64,000 nucleotides of DNA from contig NZ_CP018194.1 of assembly GCF_001889545.1 (NCBI RefSeq), positions 1,462,501-1,526,500 on the forward strand. Reading direction: 5' to 3'. The notes under the pieces are model-generated. The model saw only the letters and a program-made list of their open reading frames with translations. It was not told the DNA's origin and did not search any database. The first letter of the stretch is position 1, and every line of letters starts with the position of its first letter. The stretch is from Granulibacter bethesdensis. GTDB lineage: Bacteria; Pseudomonadota; Alphaproteobacteria; Acetobacterales; Acetobacteraceae. Below are positions 21,937 to 32,402 of the stretch, piece by piece. The position numbers and the translations under genes were made by a program.

Positions 21937-22302
21937 TTACTCCCACTCCAGCGCGCCTTTGCGCCATTCATAGATGAAGCCGACAGTCAGAACGCCCAGA
22001 AAGCCCATCATCGAGAAAAAGCCGAACATACCGATCCGGGAAAGGCTGACTGCCCATGGGAACAGAAATGCCACTTCCAGATCGAAAATGATGAACAGAA
22101 TAGCCACCAGATAATACCGCACATCGAAGCGACTGCGTGCATCATCAAAGGCATCAAACCCGCACTCATAAGGCGCGAGCTTTTCAGCATAGGGTTTCTG
22201 CCGCGCCGCCAGATAGGAACCGCCAACCATGGCGCAGGCAATGACCGTAGCAATCCCTATAAAAACCAGAATTGGAAAATATTCTGTCAGCACAGGCTGC
22301 AT
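21937..22302 (-). CDS. nuoA: NADH-quinone oxidoreductase subunit A
   Basis: 121 residues, three membrane helices. The conserved acidic loop [22 protein letters not shown] and the helix [15 protein letters not shown] are typical. First gene of the 14-gene nuo operon. A good -10 box lies about 180 bases upstream, giving a long leader. Confidence 0.95.
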   Translation of the reverse strand: MQPVLTEYFPILVFIGIATVIACAMVGGSYLAARQKPYAEKLAPYECGFDAFDDARSRFDVRYYLVAILFIIFDLEVAFLFPWAVSLSRIGMFGFFSMMGFLGVLTVGFIYEWRKGALEWE

Positions 22303-22478
22303 AGGACATCATCCCTTCCGAAGGCCGTGGAGGCGTGGCCATCGAGATTTCTCAGTGTTGGAGGCAATATGGAAACACCGCTGCCTCGATAGAAAAGGTT
22401 TATCGCACCCGGCCACACATCGCAACGGAGCAAACCTAACTAACACCATCCCCGTCCAGATAAGAGAGGGAGCAAAAG

Positions 22479-22507
22479 ATTATAAGTTATTTTTTAATTT
22501 TGCTGAA
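22479..22507 (-). promoter_or_regulatory. Putative nuo operon promoter
   Basis: On the minus strand a perfect TATAAT (22484-22479) lies 17 bases after TTCAGC, a poor -35, inside an A/T-rich stretch unlike its surroundings. It would start transcription near 22472 and leave a leader of about 170 bases before nuoA. It is also just beyond the tRNA-Asp gene, so read-through from that gene is possible. Confidence 0.45.
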
Positions 22508-22527
22508 CGCTCGCCATCGAAGGAAAA

Positions 22528-22604
<77 letters not shown>

Positions 22605-22736
22605 GCAACAGCGAGGCGCGCTTCCTACGCTTTGATCGCCCCATCGTCAAGCGCATGGACACAGAAAATATGCGCTGCGCGATGATGCCCTCCTTTTCAC
22701 CCATGAATAGAGTTATAATGGAGCCTTCCCCAGAAT

Positions 22737-22995
22737 TCATGGCTTGGGTTTGATCGACCGCAGGGCGCGCTGACAGATTCGGGCCGTAGCGCGACCCGGA
22801 TTTTCAGCGCTCCATTGTGCACACAGGGACCGGACCCAGTCAGGCTGGTCCTTGCTGGCATCATTGAGCCAATTTCCAACAGTGTCCTGCACATAAGGCG
22901 CCGAATCGGCATGTAATGGCTGGAGAAAAGGCAATGCTTTTCCGGGGGATTGCCGTAGAGCGCGGGCAGGCTCAATCTCTGCAACACGCGGCACG
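22737..22995 (-). pseudogene. Remnant of an AlkD-like DNA alkylation repair protein
   Basis: An 85-codon frame starting at a GTG at 22994 resembles only the last HEAT-like repeats of the AlkD-like DNA glycosylase family: PARALRQSPGKALPFLQPLH, then DSAPYVQDTVGNWLNDASKD and QPDWVRSLCAQW. The family motif is xYVRRSVANxLNDISKDHPD. A full member has more than 200 residues. An in-frame stop lies two codons upstream, and the rest is absent before the next tRNA, so this is a 5'-truncated relic. It sits exactly between two identical tRNA-Asp genes. Confidence 0.6.
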
Positions 22996-23073
22996 GATCA
23001 TTCACTAAAGCCCGCAAAGATGGCATGGCCATCCTGGCAGGCATCAGACGTATCAAGAAAAAATGAAGAAAAC

Positions 23074-23150
<77 letters not shown>

Positions 23151-23262
23151 GCAACAGCGAGGCCGGTTCCTACAGGCTGTCGGTGCTGCCGTCAAACCCT
23201 TCCAGATCAAAGTTCTGGGGATAACTCCAGATAATCCGGATGCAGACAGCGCCGTAAACCTA

Positions 23263-23337
23263 TGGTGGGCGGTGACGGGATCGAACCGCCGACCCTCTCG
23301 GTGTAAACGAGACGCTCTACCTCTGAGCTAACCGCCC
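23263..23337 (-). tRNA. tRNA-Val (UAC)
   Basis: 75 nt with the 3' CCA encoded. Acceptor GGGCGGU pairs fully with ACCGCCC, the anticodon stem UCUCG/CGAGA encloses loop UUUACAC (anticodon UAC), and the T-loop is UUCGAUC. It is 112 bases upstream of tRNA-Asp copy 2 on the same strand and may be cotranscribed with it. Confidence 0.96.
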
Positions 23338-23425
23338 TGACCTCGGTGAGCGCCCTATAAACCGATGCACGCGCATGGTCTACTGTTTCGACAGCAGGAA
23401 ACGGACAAACGGCCAGGTAAAATCC

Positions 23426-23719
23426 TTATTCCGCTGAAGAGTCCTGCTCGTTCAGTGCATCTTTCAGCGTTTTTCCAGCCTTGAAACGTACTGACAAGGC
23501 GGGAGGAATCGCTATTTCTTCCCCGGTGCGCGGATTCCGCCCGACAGACGCCTTGCGGGAGGCTACGGAAAACGAGCCAAACCCAACCAGCCGCACCTCC
23601 TCATGACGTTTCAAAGCAGACTCGATGCTGCCCAGAACCGCATCAACTGCCTGTGCCGCCCGACTACGGGGAAGCTCAAGCTCATCGGCAACTGCCGTGA
23701 TCAATTCCATCTTGTTCAA
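23426..23719 (-). CDS. hupB: HU-family DNA-binding protein
   Basis: 97-residue histone-like protein that bends and packages DNA as a dimer. The N-terminal MNKMELITAVADELELPRSRA helices and the DNA-contacting arm GRNPRTGEEIAIPPALSVRFKAGKTLKDAL are typical. It follows lon, the common alphaproteobacterial order clpP-clpX-lon-hup. A terminator lies between the two genes, so hupB should have its own promoter in the 190-base gap. Confidence 0.94.
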   Translation of the reverse strand: MNKMELITAVADELELPRSRAAQAVDAVLGSIESALKRHEEVRLVGFGSFSVASRKASVGRNPRTGEEIAIPPALSVRFKAGKTLKDALNEQDSSAE

Positions 23720-23853
23720 CGCCCGTCCCCTGCCCCGCGTGACGATAAAAGCCGGTCGGCAGTTAAAGGATCAGCTTTTATGCCGTCAACGTAACAGAGA
23801 CTCGCCAAAGCGCAAAAAGTGAAAATTCATCCCCCTTCCTGGCCCGCAGACAT

Positions 23854-23885
23854 AAAAAAGGGGAGCGGTTTTCCACTCCCCTTTT
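23854..23885 (-). terminator. Rho-independent terminator downstream of lon
   Basis: On the minus strand AAAAGGGGAG pairs with CTCCCCTTTT across a loop of eight bases, and the right arm ends in a run of T. It begins 22 bases after the lon stop codon. Confidence 0.82.
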
Positions 23886-23906
23886 CCGAAACGCACAGGC
23901 GATCAA

Positions 23907-26336
23907 TCAATGCGGCAGAGAGGTTTCACTGACCTGACCGGATTTTTTGGTCACGGATTCCTCCATGCTCTCATCCCAGGTGATCGCCTCCGGCTTTCTG
24001 ACCAGAGCCTGACCGATCACCTCATCGACATGGGAAACCGGAACGATCCGAAGGTTTTTCTTCACATTATCCGGGATTTCAGCCAAATCCTTCTCATTGT
24101 CCTTCGGGATAAAGACAGTGGACAACCCGGCCCGCAGCGCCGCCAGAAGCTTCTCCTTCAACCCGCCAATCGGCAAAACACGGCCACGCAAGGTGATCTC
24201 GCCGGTCATGGCGATGTCACGACGCACCGGGATGCCAGTCAGCACGCTGACGAGGCTGGTCGCCATTGCAATCCCCGCCGAGGGGCCATCCTTGGGCGTC
24301 GCCCCTTCAGGCACATGGACGTGGATATCACGCTTCTCGAACACAGTCGGCTTGATGCCGAAGCTGGCGGAACGGCTGCGGACATAGCTGAGCGCTGCGG
24401 ATACGCTCTCCTGCATCACATCACCCAGCTTGCCGGTATGCTTGATAGCGCCTTTACCGGGCAGCAGAACACTCTCAATGGTGAGAATCTCACCACCGAC
24501 CTCGGTCCAGGCCAGACCGGCGACCACACCGACCATGTCCTCGGCTTCAATCTCGCCATAGCGGAATTTCTGCACACCCGCGTATTTTTCGAGATTCTTC
24601 CGGGTAATCGCCACCTTCTTGGCTTTTTTGGTGACGATTTCCTTCACGGCCTTACGCGCAAGACCGGCAATCTCACGTTCCAGATTACGGACCCCGGCTT
24701 CCCGCGTGTAGTAGCGGATCAGGTCGCGGATCGCATCCTCAGTGACCGACCATTCCTCCGGCTTCAGGCTATGAGCCTCGGTCTGCTTCTGAAGCAGATG
24801 GCGCTTGGCGATCTCTACTTTCTCATCCTCGGTATAACCGGGGATGCGGATGATCTCCATGCGGTCCAGCAAAGGCTGCGGCATACGCAGGCTGTTGGCC
24901 GTTGTGACGAACATCACGTCAGACAGGTCGTAATCAACCTCCAGGTAATGATCGGCAAAGGTTCCATTCTGCTCCGGGTCCAGCACTTCCAGCAGCGCGG
25001 AGGACGGGTCACCACGCCAGTCGGATCCCAGCTTGTCGATCTCATCCAGCAGGAAGAGCGGGTTCGAGGTCTTGGCCTTTTTCATGCCCTGAATGACCTT
25101 ACCGGGCATGGAACCGATATAGGTCCGCCGATGACCGCGCACCTCGGCCTCGTCTCTCACGCCACCCAGTGACATGCGGACAAAATTACGCCCCGTCGCC
25201 TTGGCAATCGACTTGCCGAGAGAGGTTTTTCCGACACCGGGCGGCCCCACCAGACAGAGGATCGGACCACGCAGCTTGTCGGAACGTGACTGCACCGCGA
25301 GATACTCAAGGATACGCTCCTTGACCTTTTCCAGCCCGTAATGGTCGGCATCGAGTACCTTTTCGGCTTCCTCGACATCGTTACGGACCTTGCTGCGCTT
25401 CTTCCACGGAATGCCCAGCATCCAGTCCAGATAGTTGCGGACCACGGTCGCTTCGGCGCTCATCGGGCTCATGCTGCGGAGCTTTTTCAGCTCGCTCAGA
25501 CATTTCTCGGTGGCTTCCTTGGTCAGGCGGGTCTTTTTGATGCGCTCTTCCAGTTCGGCGATTTCGTCCTTGCCGTCCTCGCCCTCACCGAGTTCCTTCT
25601 GAATGGCCTTCATCTGCTCATTCAGGTAATATTCGCGCTGGGTCTTTTCCATCTGGCGCTTCACGCGATTGCGGATGCGCTTTTCCACCTGAAGAACGCC
25701 GATCTCGCTTTCCATATGCGCGAAGACACGTTCCAGCCGCTCGGAAATGGGAACAATCTCCAGCAATTCCTGCTTCTCGGCGATTTTCAGGCTCAGATGA
25801 CTGGCCACCGTATCAGCCAGCTTGCTGGGTTCCTCAATCTGGTTGACCGAGACCAGAACCTCCGGCGCAATTTTCTTGTTGAGCTTGATATATTGCTCAA
25901 ACTGCCCGACCACCGTGCGGCCAAGCGCCTCAAGCTCCTTATCAGCCTCACCGGTATCAGCCAGAAGCTCGGTTTTGGCTTCGAAATAGGCCTCCGTCTC
26001 GCCAAAACCGGTGATGCGGGCGCGCCGGCTGCCCTCCACCAAGACTTTGACTGTGCCGTCAGGCAGCTTCAACAACTGCAAAATGGTGGAAACAGTGCCG
26101 ATCCGGTAAATATCATCAATACCCGGATCATCCTGCGAAGCGTTCTTCTGGGCGACCAGCAGAATCTGCTTGTCGTCCTTCATGACGGCTTCCAACGCGC
26201 GAACAGATTTTTCCCGCCCGACGAAAAGCGGCACGATCATATGGGGGAAAACGACAATATCACGCAGAGGAAGGACGGGCAGCATCTCGCCCTCCGTGCC
26301 GGAACCTTGCGTTTCGTTCTGTGTGGCGTCCGTCAT
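23907..26336 (-). CDS. lon: ATP-dependent protease Lon
   Basis: 809 residues, full length. It degrades damaged and regulatory proteins in the cytoplasm. The N-terminal LON substrate-binding domain starts at [19 protein letters not shown]. An AAA+ domain with Walker [13 protein letters not shown] and Walker [12 protein letters not shown] follows, then the protease domain with the catalytic Ser in [12 protein letters not shown] and Lys in [23 protein letters not shown] ahead of the ATG is a good ribosome site. It lies 234 bases downstream of clpX with no clear terminator between them. Confidence 0.97.
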   Translation of the reverse strand: MTDATQNETQGSGTEGEMLPVLPLRDIVVFPHMIVPLFVGREKSVRALEAVMKDDKQILLVAQKNASQDDPGIDDIYRIGTVSTILQLLKLPDGTVKVLVEGSRRARITGFGETEAYFEAKTELLADTGEADKELEALGRTVVGQFEQYIKLNKKIAPEVLVSVNQIEEPSKLADTVASHLSLKIAEKQELLEIVPISERLERVFAHMESEIGVLQVEKRIRNRVKRQMEKTQREYYLNEQMKAIQKELGEGEDGKDEIAELEERIKKTRLTKEATEKCLSELKKLRSMSPMSAEATVVRNYLDWMLGIPWKKRSKVRNDVEEAEKVLDADHYGLEKVKERILEYLAVQSRSDKLRGPILCLVGPPGVGKTSLGKSIAKATGRNFVRMSLGGVRDEAEVRGHRRTYIGSMPGKVIQGMKKAKTSNPLFLLDEIDKLGSDWRGDPSSALLEVLDPEQNGTFADHYLEVDYDLSDVMFVTTANSLRMPQPLLDRMEIIRIPGYTEDEKVEIAKRHLLQKQTEAHSLKPEEWSVTEDAIRDLIRYYTREAGVRNLEREIAGLARKAVKEIVTKKAKKVAITRKNLEKYAGVQKFRYGEIEAEDMVGVVAGLAWTEVGGEILTIESVLLPGKGAIKHTGKLGDVMQESVSAALSYVRSRSASFGIKPTVFEKRDIHVHVPEGATPKDGPSAGIAMATSLVSVLTGIPVRRDIAMTGEITLRGRVLPIGGLKEKLLAALRAGLSTVFIPKDNEKDLAEIPDNVKKNLRIVPVSHVDEVIGQALVRKPEAITWDESMEESVTKKSGQVSETSLPH

Positions 26337-26408
26337 AGGGGACTTCCTTTCAACGACAGCCTGCCGCCCCTATGCCCGCTTCTAGGCACATAGTAGCGAC
26401 GGCACCTT

Positions 26409-26440
26409 CCGGAAAAACCATGACAATCAGGCTTTTCCGG
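26409..26440 (-). repeat. 8-bp inverted repeat between clpX and lon
   Basis: CCGGAAAA (26409-26416) and TTTTCCGG (26433-26440) are exact complements around a 16-base loop. There is no T-run on either side, so I do not call it a terminator. It lies about 70 bases upstream of the lon ATG and could be a leader structure or a protein site. Confidence 0.3.
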
Positions 26441-26570
26441 CGGTTCATGGGGCTTCCCCCGAAATGGGCAGAAGCAGACTTAAGCCAGCATTGTTTGCTT
26501 CGGAAAGAGGCGTTGGCAGCGTCATCAGGGGCTCATTCCTGATCCCGAAGCATAGATGAAAACGGCGCAC

Positions 26571-27827
26571 TCAGGCGCTTTCCTCCGCGCGCTCTTCTGG
26601 CCCATATGTCATCAGCGGTGCGGCGCGACCCTCGGCCACTTCACCGTTGATGACCACTTCCTCGACATTTTCCATCCCTGGCAGATCATACATAGTGCCG
26701 AGCAGAATACCTTCCAGGATGGACCGCAGGCCGCGCGCACCGGTTTTACGGGCAATGGCGCGGTTGGCCACGGATTTCAGGGCATCATCGGTGAAGGAAA
26801 GGGTGACCCCCTCCATCTCGAACAGACGACCATATTGCTTCACCAGAGCATTTTTCGGCTTGGTGAGGATTTCAATCAGCGCGGCCTCATCCAGGTCTTC
26901 CAGCGTCGCCACCACCGGGAGACGACCGATGAATTCCGGAATCAGACCGAAACGCAGCAGATCCTCCGGTTCGACCTCCCGCAGAATTTCACCCGTGCGG
27001 CGTTCATCCGGGTCACGGACCTCGGCGCCATAGCCAATACCGCCACCCTTGCCACGGCTACCGATGATCTTTTCCAGCCCGGCAAAGGCACCACCACAGA
27101 TGAACAGGATATTCGTGGTATCAACCTGAAGGAATTCCTGCTGAGGATGCTTGCGACCACCCTGTGGCGGAACCGAGGCGACGGTGCCTTCCATGATCTT
27201 CAGCAGGGCCTGCTGAACCCCTTCCCCGCTGACATCCCGGGTAATGGAAGGGTTGTCGGATTTGCGACTGATCTTGTCGACTTCGTCGATATAGACGATG
27301 CCGCGCTGCGCACGTTCGACGTTATAATCGGCTGCCTGCAAAAGCTTCAGGATGATGTTCTCGACATCCTCCCCGACATAGCCAGCCTCGGTCAGTGTCG
27401 TGGCATCAGCCATTGTGAACGGCACGTCCAGAATACGGGCCAGAGTCTGGGCCAGAAGTGTCTTCCCGGACCCGGTCGGACCGATCAGCATGATGTTGGA
27501 CTTGCCAATTTCGATATCATTGTTCTTCTGGCCATGTGCCAACCGCTTGTAATGGTTGTGCACGGCGACAGAGAGAACCTTCTTGGCGTGGGCCTGACCA
27601 ATGACGTAGTCGTCGAGAACCTTGCAGATTTCCTTCGGGGTCGGAACGCCGTCACGGGACTTGACCAGATGGGTCTTATGTTCCTCGCGGATGATATCCA
27701 TGCAGAGTTCAACGCATTCATCGCAGATGAACACGGTCGGACCGGCAATCAACTTTCTCACTTCATGCTGCGATTTGCCGCAGAAGGAACAATAGAGGGT
27801 ATTTTTCGAATCGCCGGACTTAGTCAT
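26571..27827 (-). CDS. clpX: ATP-dependent Clp protease ATP-binding subunit ClpX
   Basis: 418-residue AAA+ unfoldase that feeds substrates to ClpP. The N-terminal zinc-binding domain has Cys at 13, 16, 35 and 38 ([15 protein letters not shown] and [10 protein letters not shown]). Walker A is [15 protein letters not shown], Walker B is [10 protein letters not shown], and the pore motif region [10 protein letters not shown] and sensor-2 [10 protein letters not shown] are present. I start at the ATG at 27827, which has AGGAG 5 bases upstream, rather than the GTG two codons earlier. It lies 275 bases downstream of clpP; a possible heat-shock promoter lies in that gap. Confidence 0.97.
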   Translation of the reverse strand: MTKSGDSKNTLYCSFCGKSQHEVRKLIAGPTVFICDECVELCMDIIREEHKTHLVKSRDGVPTPKEICKVLDDYVIGQAHAKKVLSVAVHNHYKRLAHGQKNNDIEIGKSNIMLIGPTGSGKTLLAQTLARILDVPFTMADATTLTEAGYVGEDVENIILKLLQAADYNVERAQRGIVYIDEVDKISRKSDNPSITRDVSGEGVQQALLKIMEGTVASVPPQGGRKHPQQEFLQVDTTNILFICGGAFAGLEKIIGSRGKGGGIGYGAEVRDPDERRTGEILREVEPEDLLRFGLIPEFIGRLPVVATLEDLDEAALIEILTKPKNALVKQYGRLFEMEGVTLSFTDDALKSVANRAIARKTGARGLRSILEGILLGTMYDLPGMENVEEVVINGEVAEGRAAPLMTYGPEERAEESA

Positions 27828-28023
27828 GAGCACTCCTGTCCCAACACGGGACTTAACCCTGTTAGCCTAGCCGCGCATTTCAGCGGGAACAAGCACTGCA
27901 GGGAACATTCTAACGGGTCTGACCATCTATATGGTACGCCCGCAATCTTTAGCGACATTAAAAAATTTTACTCTTTTACACAGCGCATAGTCTTATTTCA
28001 GGGAGTGCCATGCTTTCCTGTCG

Positions 28024-28053
28024 CTAAATAGAGACCGAATGGCGAAGTGCAAG
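28024..28053 (-). promoter_or_regulatory. Candidate heat-shock (RpoH-type) promoter upstream of clpX
   Basis: On the minus strand CTTG (28053-28050) is followed after 18 bases by CTATTTAG (28031-28024). The alphaproteobacterial heat-shock pattern is CTTG, 17-18 bases, CYTATnTnnG; one or two positions of the -10 half differ here. The leader would be about 190 bases. Supported only by eye. Confidence 0.3.
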
Positions 28054-28102
28054 ACCACGCCATCACAGTTCTTTTACAAAGTTTGACAGACCCAGCTTTT
28101 AC

Positions 28103-28750
28103 TCAGCTTTTGCTGCTTTCAGGATTGGAGGGAACCGGACGACGTTCCACCACCTGATCGACCAGCCCGAAATCACGCGCTTCCTCGGCGGACATATAGG
28201 TATCACGCTCCAGCTTGCGTTCGATCGCCTCGATCGACTGGCCTGTATGGCGGTTATAGATCTCGTTCAGGCGTTTGCGCAGCGTCAGGATCTCACGGGC
28301 CTGAATTTCAATGTCCGTTGCCTGGCCCTGAGCGCCACCAGAGGGCTGATGCACCATCACGCGTGCATTGGGCAGGGCGAAACGTTTGTCCTTTTCACCC
28401 GCGCAGAGCAGCAGCGATCCCATCGACGCCGCCTGACCGATGCACACGGTGCTGACCGGGCTGCGGATGTACTGCATGGTGTCGTAGATCGCCAGACCAG
28501 CACTCACAACACCACCTGGACTGTTGATATAAAAGGAAATTTCTTTTTGAGGATTCTCGCTCTCCAGAAACAGGAGCTGGGCGCAGATCAGGGCACTGAC
28601 CTGATCATACACTGCCCCGGTCAGGAAGATGATGCGTTCCTTCAGCAGACGGGAATAGATATCGAAAGACCGCTCTCCCCGCGCGGTCTGCTCGACCACC
28701 ATCGGCACCAGAGTGTTGCTGTAGACCTCGACGGGATCGCGATCCCTCAT
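28103..28750 (-). CDS. clpP: ATP-dependent Clp protease proteolytic subunit ClpP
   Basis: 215-residue serine peptidase forming the tetradecameric chamber used by ClpX. The catalytic triad is Ser109 (GQAASMGS), His134 (VMVHQPSGG) and Asp183 ([11 protein letters not shown]). The start at 28750 gives [20 protein letters not shown], the alphaproteobacterial N-terminus. The frame is open a further 46 codons, but that extension has no family resemblance and covers the leader. Confidence 0.96.
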   Translation of the reverse strand: MRDRDPVEVYSNTLVPMVVEQTARGERSFDIYSRLLKERIIFLTGAVYDQVSALICAQLLFLESENPQKEISFYINSPGGVVSAGLAIYDTMQYIRSPVSTVCIGQAASMGSLLLCAGEKDKRFALPNARVMVHQPSGGAQGQATDIEIQAREILTLRKRLNEIYNRHTGQSIEAIERKLERDTYMSAEEARDFGLVDQVVERRPVPSNPESSKS

Positions 28751-29089
28751 GTTCCGTATCCTTGCATAGACAGAGCCTGCATCCACCGATGACGTATTCC
28801 GGTTCAGACACCTGACTCCATGACTGAGCGACACCGCTGCTTTGGCCAAGTTGAACCGATTCTGATGCCGCCGCCAAGACAGGGGCACATCATTCAGATC
28901 AAAATAAAGTTTTTTCCTTTAAAATCATATTGATAAGGCGCTTTTCAATCGCAATCACCAGATATGGCAATGGTCTTTTCTGAGGAACGGTACCTTGTTA
29001 TCCAAGAAAAATGGCGTGGCCGGATTCCACCGGTCACGCCATTTTAATTCTCATTCCCATCGGGTAGAGGAAGAGCTACCGGATCGTGC
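28751..29089 (-). other. Intergenic region between tig and clpP
   Basis: 339 bases without a gene. The right end holds the tig terminator (29006-29045). A TTGAAA (28948-28943) and TATGAT (28929-28924) pair lies 13 bases apart in an A/T-rich stretch, a spacing closer to heat-shock than housekeeping promoters; it could start a clpP transcript with a leader of about 165 bases. Nothing else is evident. Confidence 0.4.
29006..29045 (-). terminator. Rho-independent terminator downstream of tig
   Basis: On the minus strand AAAATGGCGTGACCGG pairs with CCGGCCACGCCATTTT (one mismatch) around TGGAAT, and the right arm runs into TTTTTC. It starts 44 bases after the tig stop codon and separates tig from clpP. 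Confidence 0.86.
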
Positions 29090-30421
29090 TCAGGCGATCG
29101 CGACGTCCTCATCGTCATTCAGTTCTTCGATGCTGACGATCTTGTCCTCGACCTTGGCCGTTTCCAGCACGAAATCGACGACTTTTTCTTCGAAGATCGG
29201 GCCGCGCAGGCTATCGATTGCCTGTGGGTTCTGGCGGAAGAAGTCCAGAACTGCCTGTTCCTGACCGGGATAACGGCTGGCTTCGGCACGCATGGCGCGA
29301 ATCAGCTCGTCATTACCGACCTGAACACCGTTCACACGACCAATCTCGGCCAGCAGCAGGCCCAGACGCACGCGGCGTTCCGCAATCTTGCGGTAATCGG
29401 CGCGCAGCGTGTCCTCATCCTTGCCCTTGTCGTCCTCATCCAGACGATCGGCCTTGCGGTCGGCATCAACACGCTGCCAGATCTGGTTGAATTCGTTCTC
29501 CACCAGAGTCGGCGGCACTTCGAAAGCGGCCTGATCGGCCAGAGCATCCAGCAGGGCGCGCTTCACGCGCAGACGGCTGACCTGATCATATTCATTCTGG
29601 ATCTGCTGGGTGACAATCTCACGCAGCTTTTCCAGGCTATCCAGACCGAGCTTTGTGGCAAAGGCATCGTCGATCACCGGAGCAACGGCCTTTTTCAGAG
29701 CCTTGGCGGTAATTTCAAACTGGGCCGGCTTACCAGCCAGGTCCGGCACGCCATATTCTTCCGGGAAGGTCACGTCGATCACGCGGGTTTCACCCACGGA
29801 CAGGCCTTCCATCTGCTCGGAAAAACCGGGGATGAAGCCGGTTCCTGCGATCTCGACATCCATATCGGTGCCGGTGCCGCCCTGGAACGCCACACCATCG
29901 GTCTTGCCGACGAAATCCACGGTCAGAAAGTCGCCTTTCTGGGCCGGACGCACTTCCTCGACCGGCTCCAGATTACGCTGGCGCTGAGCGATCTCCTCCA
30001 GAGCCTTGTCGACCGCTTCAGCGCTGGGTTCGGCCTTGAGGCGGGTCAGGGACACGGAACCCAGATCAGGCAATGTGATGTCAGGCAGCAGTTCCAACTC
30101 GACCTTGAATTCGATATCCTGGTCGAAATCGACGCGCACCAGCTCCACCTTCGGCTGAAGGGCGGGGCGCAGGCCGCGCTCGCTGACCACGTTCTGGGTC
30201 GCTTCGTTGACGGTTTCTTCCAGCACTTCCGTCTCGACAGAACGGCCATAGCGCTGACGCACCAGCGTCATCGGCACCTTGCCAGGGCGGAAGCCAGGCA
30301 GCTTCAGCGTCTTGGCCAGTTCGGCCAGACGGCGCGTCCGGCGCTCCTCGATATCAGTGGCCGGCACCTGAACGGTGAATCCGCGCTTCAAGCCCTCGGA
30401 AAGGGTTTCGGTAACCTGCAT
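29090..30421 (-). CDS. tig: Trigger factor, ribosome-associated chaperone
   Basis: 443 residues. It binds ribosomes at the exit tunnel and assists folding of nascent chains. The ribosome-docking motif GFRPGKVPMTLVRQRYG lies near residues 44-60. The FKBP-type prolyl isomerase domain is about 150-250 (DFLTVDFVGKTDGVAFQGGTG, GFIPGFSEQMEGL), and the long helical chaperone domain fills the C-terminal half. The acidic tail is typical. tig-clpP-clpX-lon is a conserved proteostasis cluster. Confidence 0.96.
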   Translation of the reverse strand: MQVTETLSEGLKRGFTVQVPATDIEERRTRRLAELAKTLKLPGFRPGKVPMTLVRQRYGRSVETEVLEETVNEATQNVVSERGLRPALQPKVELVRVDFDQDIEFKVELELLPDITLPDLGSVSLTRLKAEPSAEAVDKALEEIAQRQRNLEPVEEVRPAQKGDFLTVDFVGKTDGVAFQGGTGTDMDVEIAGTGFIPGFSEQMEGLSVGETRVIDVTFPEEYGVPDLAGKPAQFEITAKALKKAVAPVIDDAFATKLGLDSLEKLREIVTQQIQNEYDQVSRLRVKRALLDALADQAAFEVPPTLVENEFNQIWQRVDADRKADRLDEDDKGKDEDTLRADYRKIAERRVRLGLLLAEIGRVNGVQVGNDELIRAMRAEASRYPGQEQAVLDFFRQNPQAIDSLRGPIFEEKVVDFVLETAKVEDKIVSIEELNDDEDVAIA

Positions 30422-30488
30422 CGACCGGGAGTCCTACCCTAAAAATTGACGCCAGCCCGGTATGCACCGTTACGTAGCGGTGATCGGC

Positions 30489-30573
<85 letters not shown>

Positions 30574-30710
30574 GCCGTACCCGTGCACCGGGTGGCCCGT
30601 ACACAAAGCAGCATGCGGGCCAAGAAGCGGGGGCTTTAGCGCAGGCCGTGCCAACCCGCAATGCCATGAGTTGCCGAAAGCGCGCTGAAAGGGTTTTTAC
30701 CCCTTGATTT

Positions 30711-32210
30711 TCACCAAAAACGACGCACGGGATGCTCTATCCCGTTTCTTGCATCGGTTTCAGCGGCGGCCAGACACGGAATCAGATCCTCTGCGCACAT
30801 ACCCGGCCCAGCCAGACTGGCAGCCCGGCCATGCAGAAAAACAGCGGCACAGGCAGCTTCCCATCGCTCCATACCCTGCGCCAGCAAAGCAGCCACGATA
30901 CCGGATAACGCATCCCCGGCGCCTGCCGTACCCAGCCAGGGCGGAGCAGACGCATTAATGGCAGTCCTCCCATCCGGCGCAGCAATGACGGTATCCGAGC
31001 CTTTCAGGATGATCACCGCATCGGTCTGCACGGCCGCCTCGCGCGCTGCCTTCAGTTTATCGCCACCGACAGCACCGAAGACACGGGTGAACTCGCCTTC
31101 ATGTGGGGTCAGCACAGCCGTGCCACCCAGACGCAGCGGGTCAGCGGCGGCCCAGGAAAACACTCCCGCATCCGCCACCACCTGACGGCCTGCATCCACC
31201 AGTTGGCGCAAGGCTACCCCGGCAGAATCCGGCTCCAGCCCCGGCCCGCAGACCCAGACATGACGGCGGCGATCCTGAAGCAGAACGGCAATTTCCTCAT
31301 CCGTCACGATCAGGCCCGGCTCACCGAAGCGGTAGCCCCATGCAGCTTCACGCCCCGTCGCGATGGAAACCAGGCCGGCACCGGTCCTGCGTGCCGCCGC
31401 CGCCGCAAGACGAGCCGCCCCCGGCATTGTCGCCCCACCAAGGACGGTGACATGTCCACGTGAATATTTGTGCGATTCCGCGGTCAGAACTGGCAGGTGC
31501 CATAATGCGGGACCATTCAGCCAGGCATCGGCAGAAATGCCGTTCAACGCAGCCTGCGGCATACCGATATCGGCCAGAATGACCTCTCCGCACAGCGACT
31601 TCCCCGGCATCAGATAATGCCCTGGTTTGCAACGGACGAAGGTTATGGTCGCCTGAGCCTGAGTGACTTTGCCCATCTTCTGTCCGGTTGCCCCATCCAG
31701 ACCACTGGGCACATCAACGGCAATCACCCGCCCCTCTGCCTTCGCTGCTGCAGCGGCCAGACTCTCCGACACGAACGAATCGAGCGGTTTCGACAATCCG
31801 GCCCCGAACACGGCATCAATGACGAGATCACATTTCGGAATCACTTCCGGGCCCATCGTTATGACCGGACCATCCCATCGTGAAGCTGCCAGAGCCGCCT
31901 CACTGCCGGGCCGCGGAGGCAAAAGAGCCGCGACCGTGACCGGCCAACCAGCCTGTTGAAGCTTCCGGGCGGCAACATATCCATCGCCACCATTATTGCC
32001 CGGCCCGGCCATTACCAGCACGCGGCAGGGAGAGGCCAATCTTCGCACCAGCCGTGCCACCGCCGCACCGGCATGCTCCATCAATCCGGAACCCGGCACA
32101 TCCATCCGCGTCGCACCCAGAGCCGCCGCCTGCCGATCAGCCAATGCCATCGAATGAGGCGTGAGCAGCGCATGGACCGGCAGAGGGGAGAAACCGTTGA
32201 CACCATTCAC
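30711..32210 (-). CDS. nnr: Bifunctional NAD(P)H-hydrate epimerase / ADP-dependent NAD(P)H-hydrate dehydratase
   Basis: 499 residues. It repairs hydrated NADH and NADPH. The N-terminal epimerase (YjeF_N) domain occupies about 1-215 with GNNGGDGYVA at 71-80 and DAVFGAGLSKPL. The C-terminal ribokinase-like dehydratase domain spans about 230-499 with KYSRGHVTVLGG, LTPHEGEFTRVF, KGSDTVIAAPDG and GTAGAGDALSGIVAALL. The start is a GTG at 32210 with AGGA 9 bases upstream; the first internal ATG (codon 21) would cut into the epimerase domain. Transcribed away from the CopD-like gene. Confidence 0.94.
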   Translation of the reverse strand: MNGVNGFSPLPVHALLTPHSMALADRQAAALGATRMDVPGSGLMEHAGAAVARLVRRLASPCRVLVMAGPGNNGGDGYVAARKLQQAGWPVTVAALLPPRPGSEAALAASRWDGPVITMGPEVIPKCDLVIDAVFGAGLSKPLDSFVSESLAAAAAKAEGRVIAVDVPSGLDGATGQKMGKVTQAQATITFVRCKPGHYLMPGKSLCGEVILADIGMPQAALNGISADAWLNGPALWHLPVLTAESHKYSRGHVTVLGGATMPGAARLAAAAARRTGAGLVSIATGREAAWGYRFGEPGLIVTDEEIAVLLQDRRRHVWVCGPGLEPDSAGVALRQLVDAGRQVVADAGVFSWAAADPLRLGGTAVLTPHEGEFTRVFGAVGGDKLKAAREAAVQTDAVIILKGSDTVIAAPDGRTAINASAPPWLGTAGAGDALSGIVAALLAQGMERWEAACAAVFLHGRAASLAGPGMCAEDLIPCLAAAETDARNGIEHPVRRFW

Positions 32211-32402
32211 ATCGCGATTTCCTGAACAAAATTACCTTTACGGACACTGACAGAGCGGCATTCTGCTGCCATCATCCTGTCAAAAAAACCGGCTATTCCT
32301 TATTTTCTGAAGAAATCATCGCCGGGAAGAGTGCAATCGGCTAGGTCTCGCCTCCACTGTTTTCAGTCCACTGCGCCAGCGCATATCAAACGGGGTTGCT
32401 AC

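Noticed and set aside
22697-23056. 119-codon frame on the minus strand between the tRNA-Asp genes
   Set aside because: The AlkD-like similarity is in another frame (22737-22994). This one shows no domain.
26409-26440. Terminator between clpX and lon
   Set aside because: An 8-bp stem with a 16-base loop and no T-run is too weak; kept only as a repeat.
26337-26570. Heat-shock promoter for lon
   Set aside because: CCCCATGAA and CTTCTG-like boxes occur but the spacing and -35 are poor; lon may be read from clpX.
28751-28888. 46-codon N-terminal extension of ClpP
   Set aside because: The conserved protein starts at 28750 and the extra sequence has no homology.
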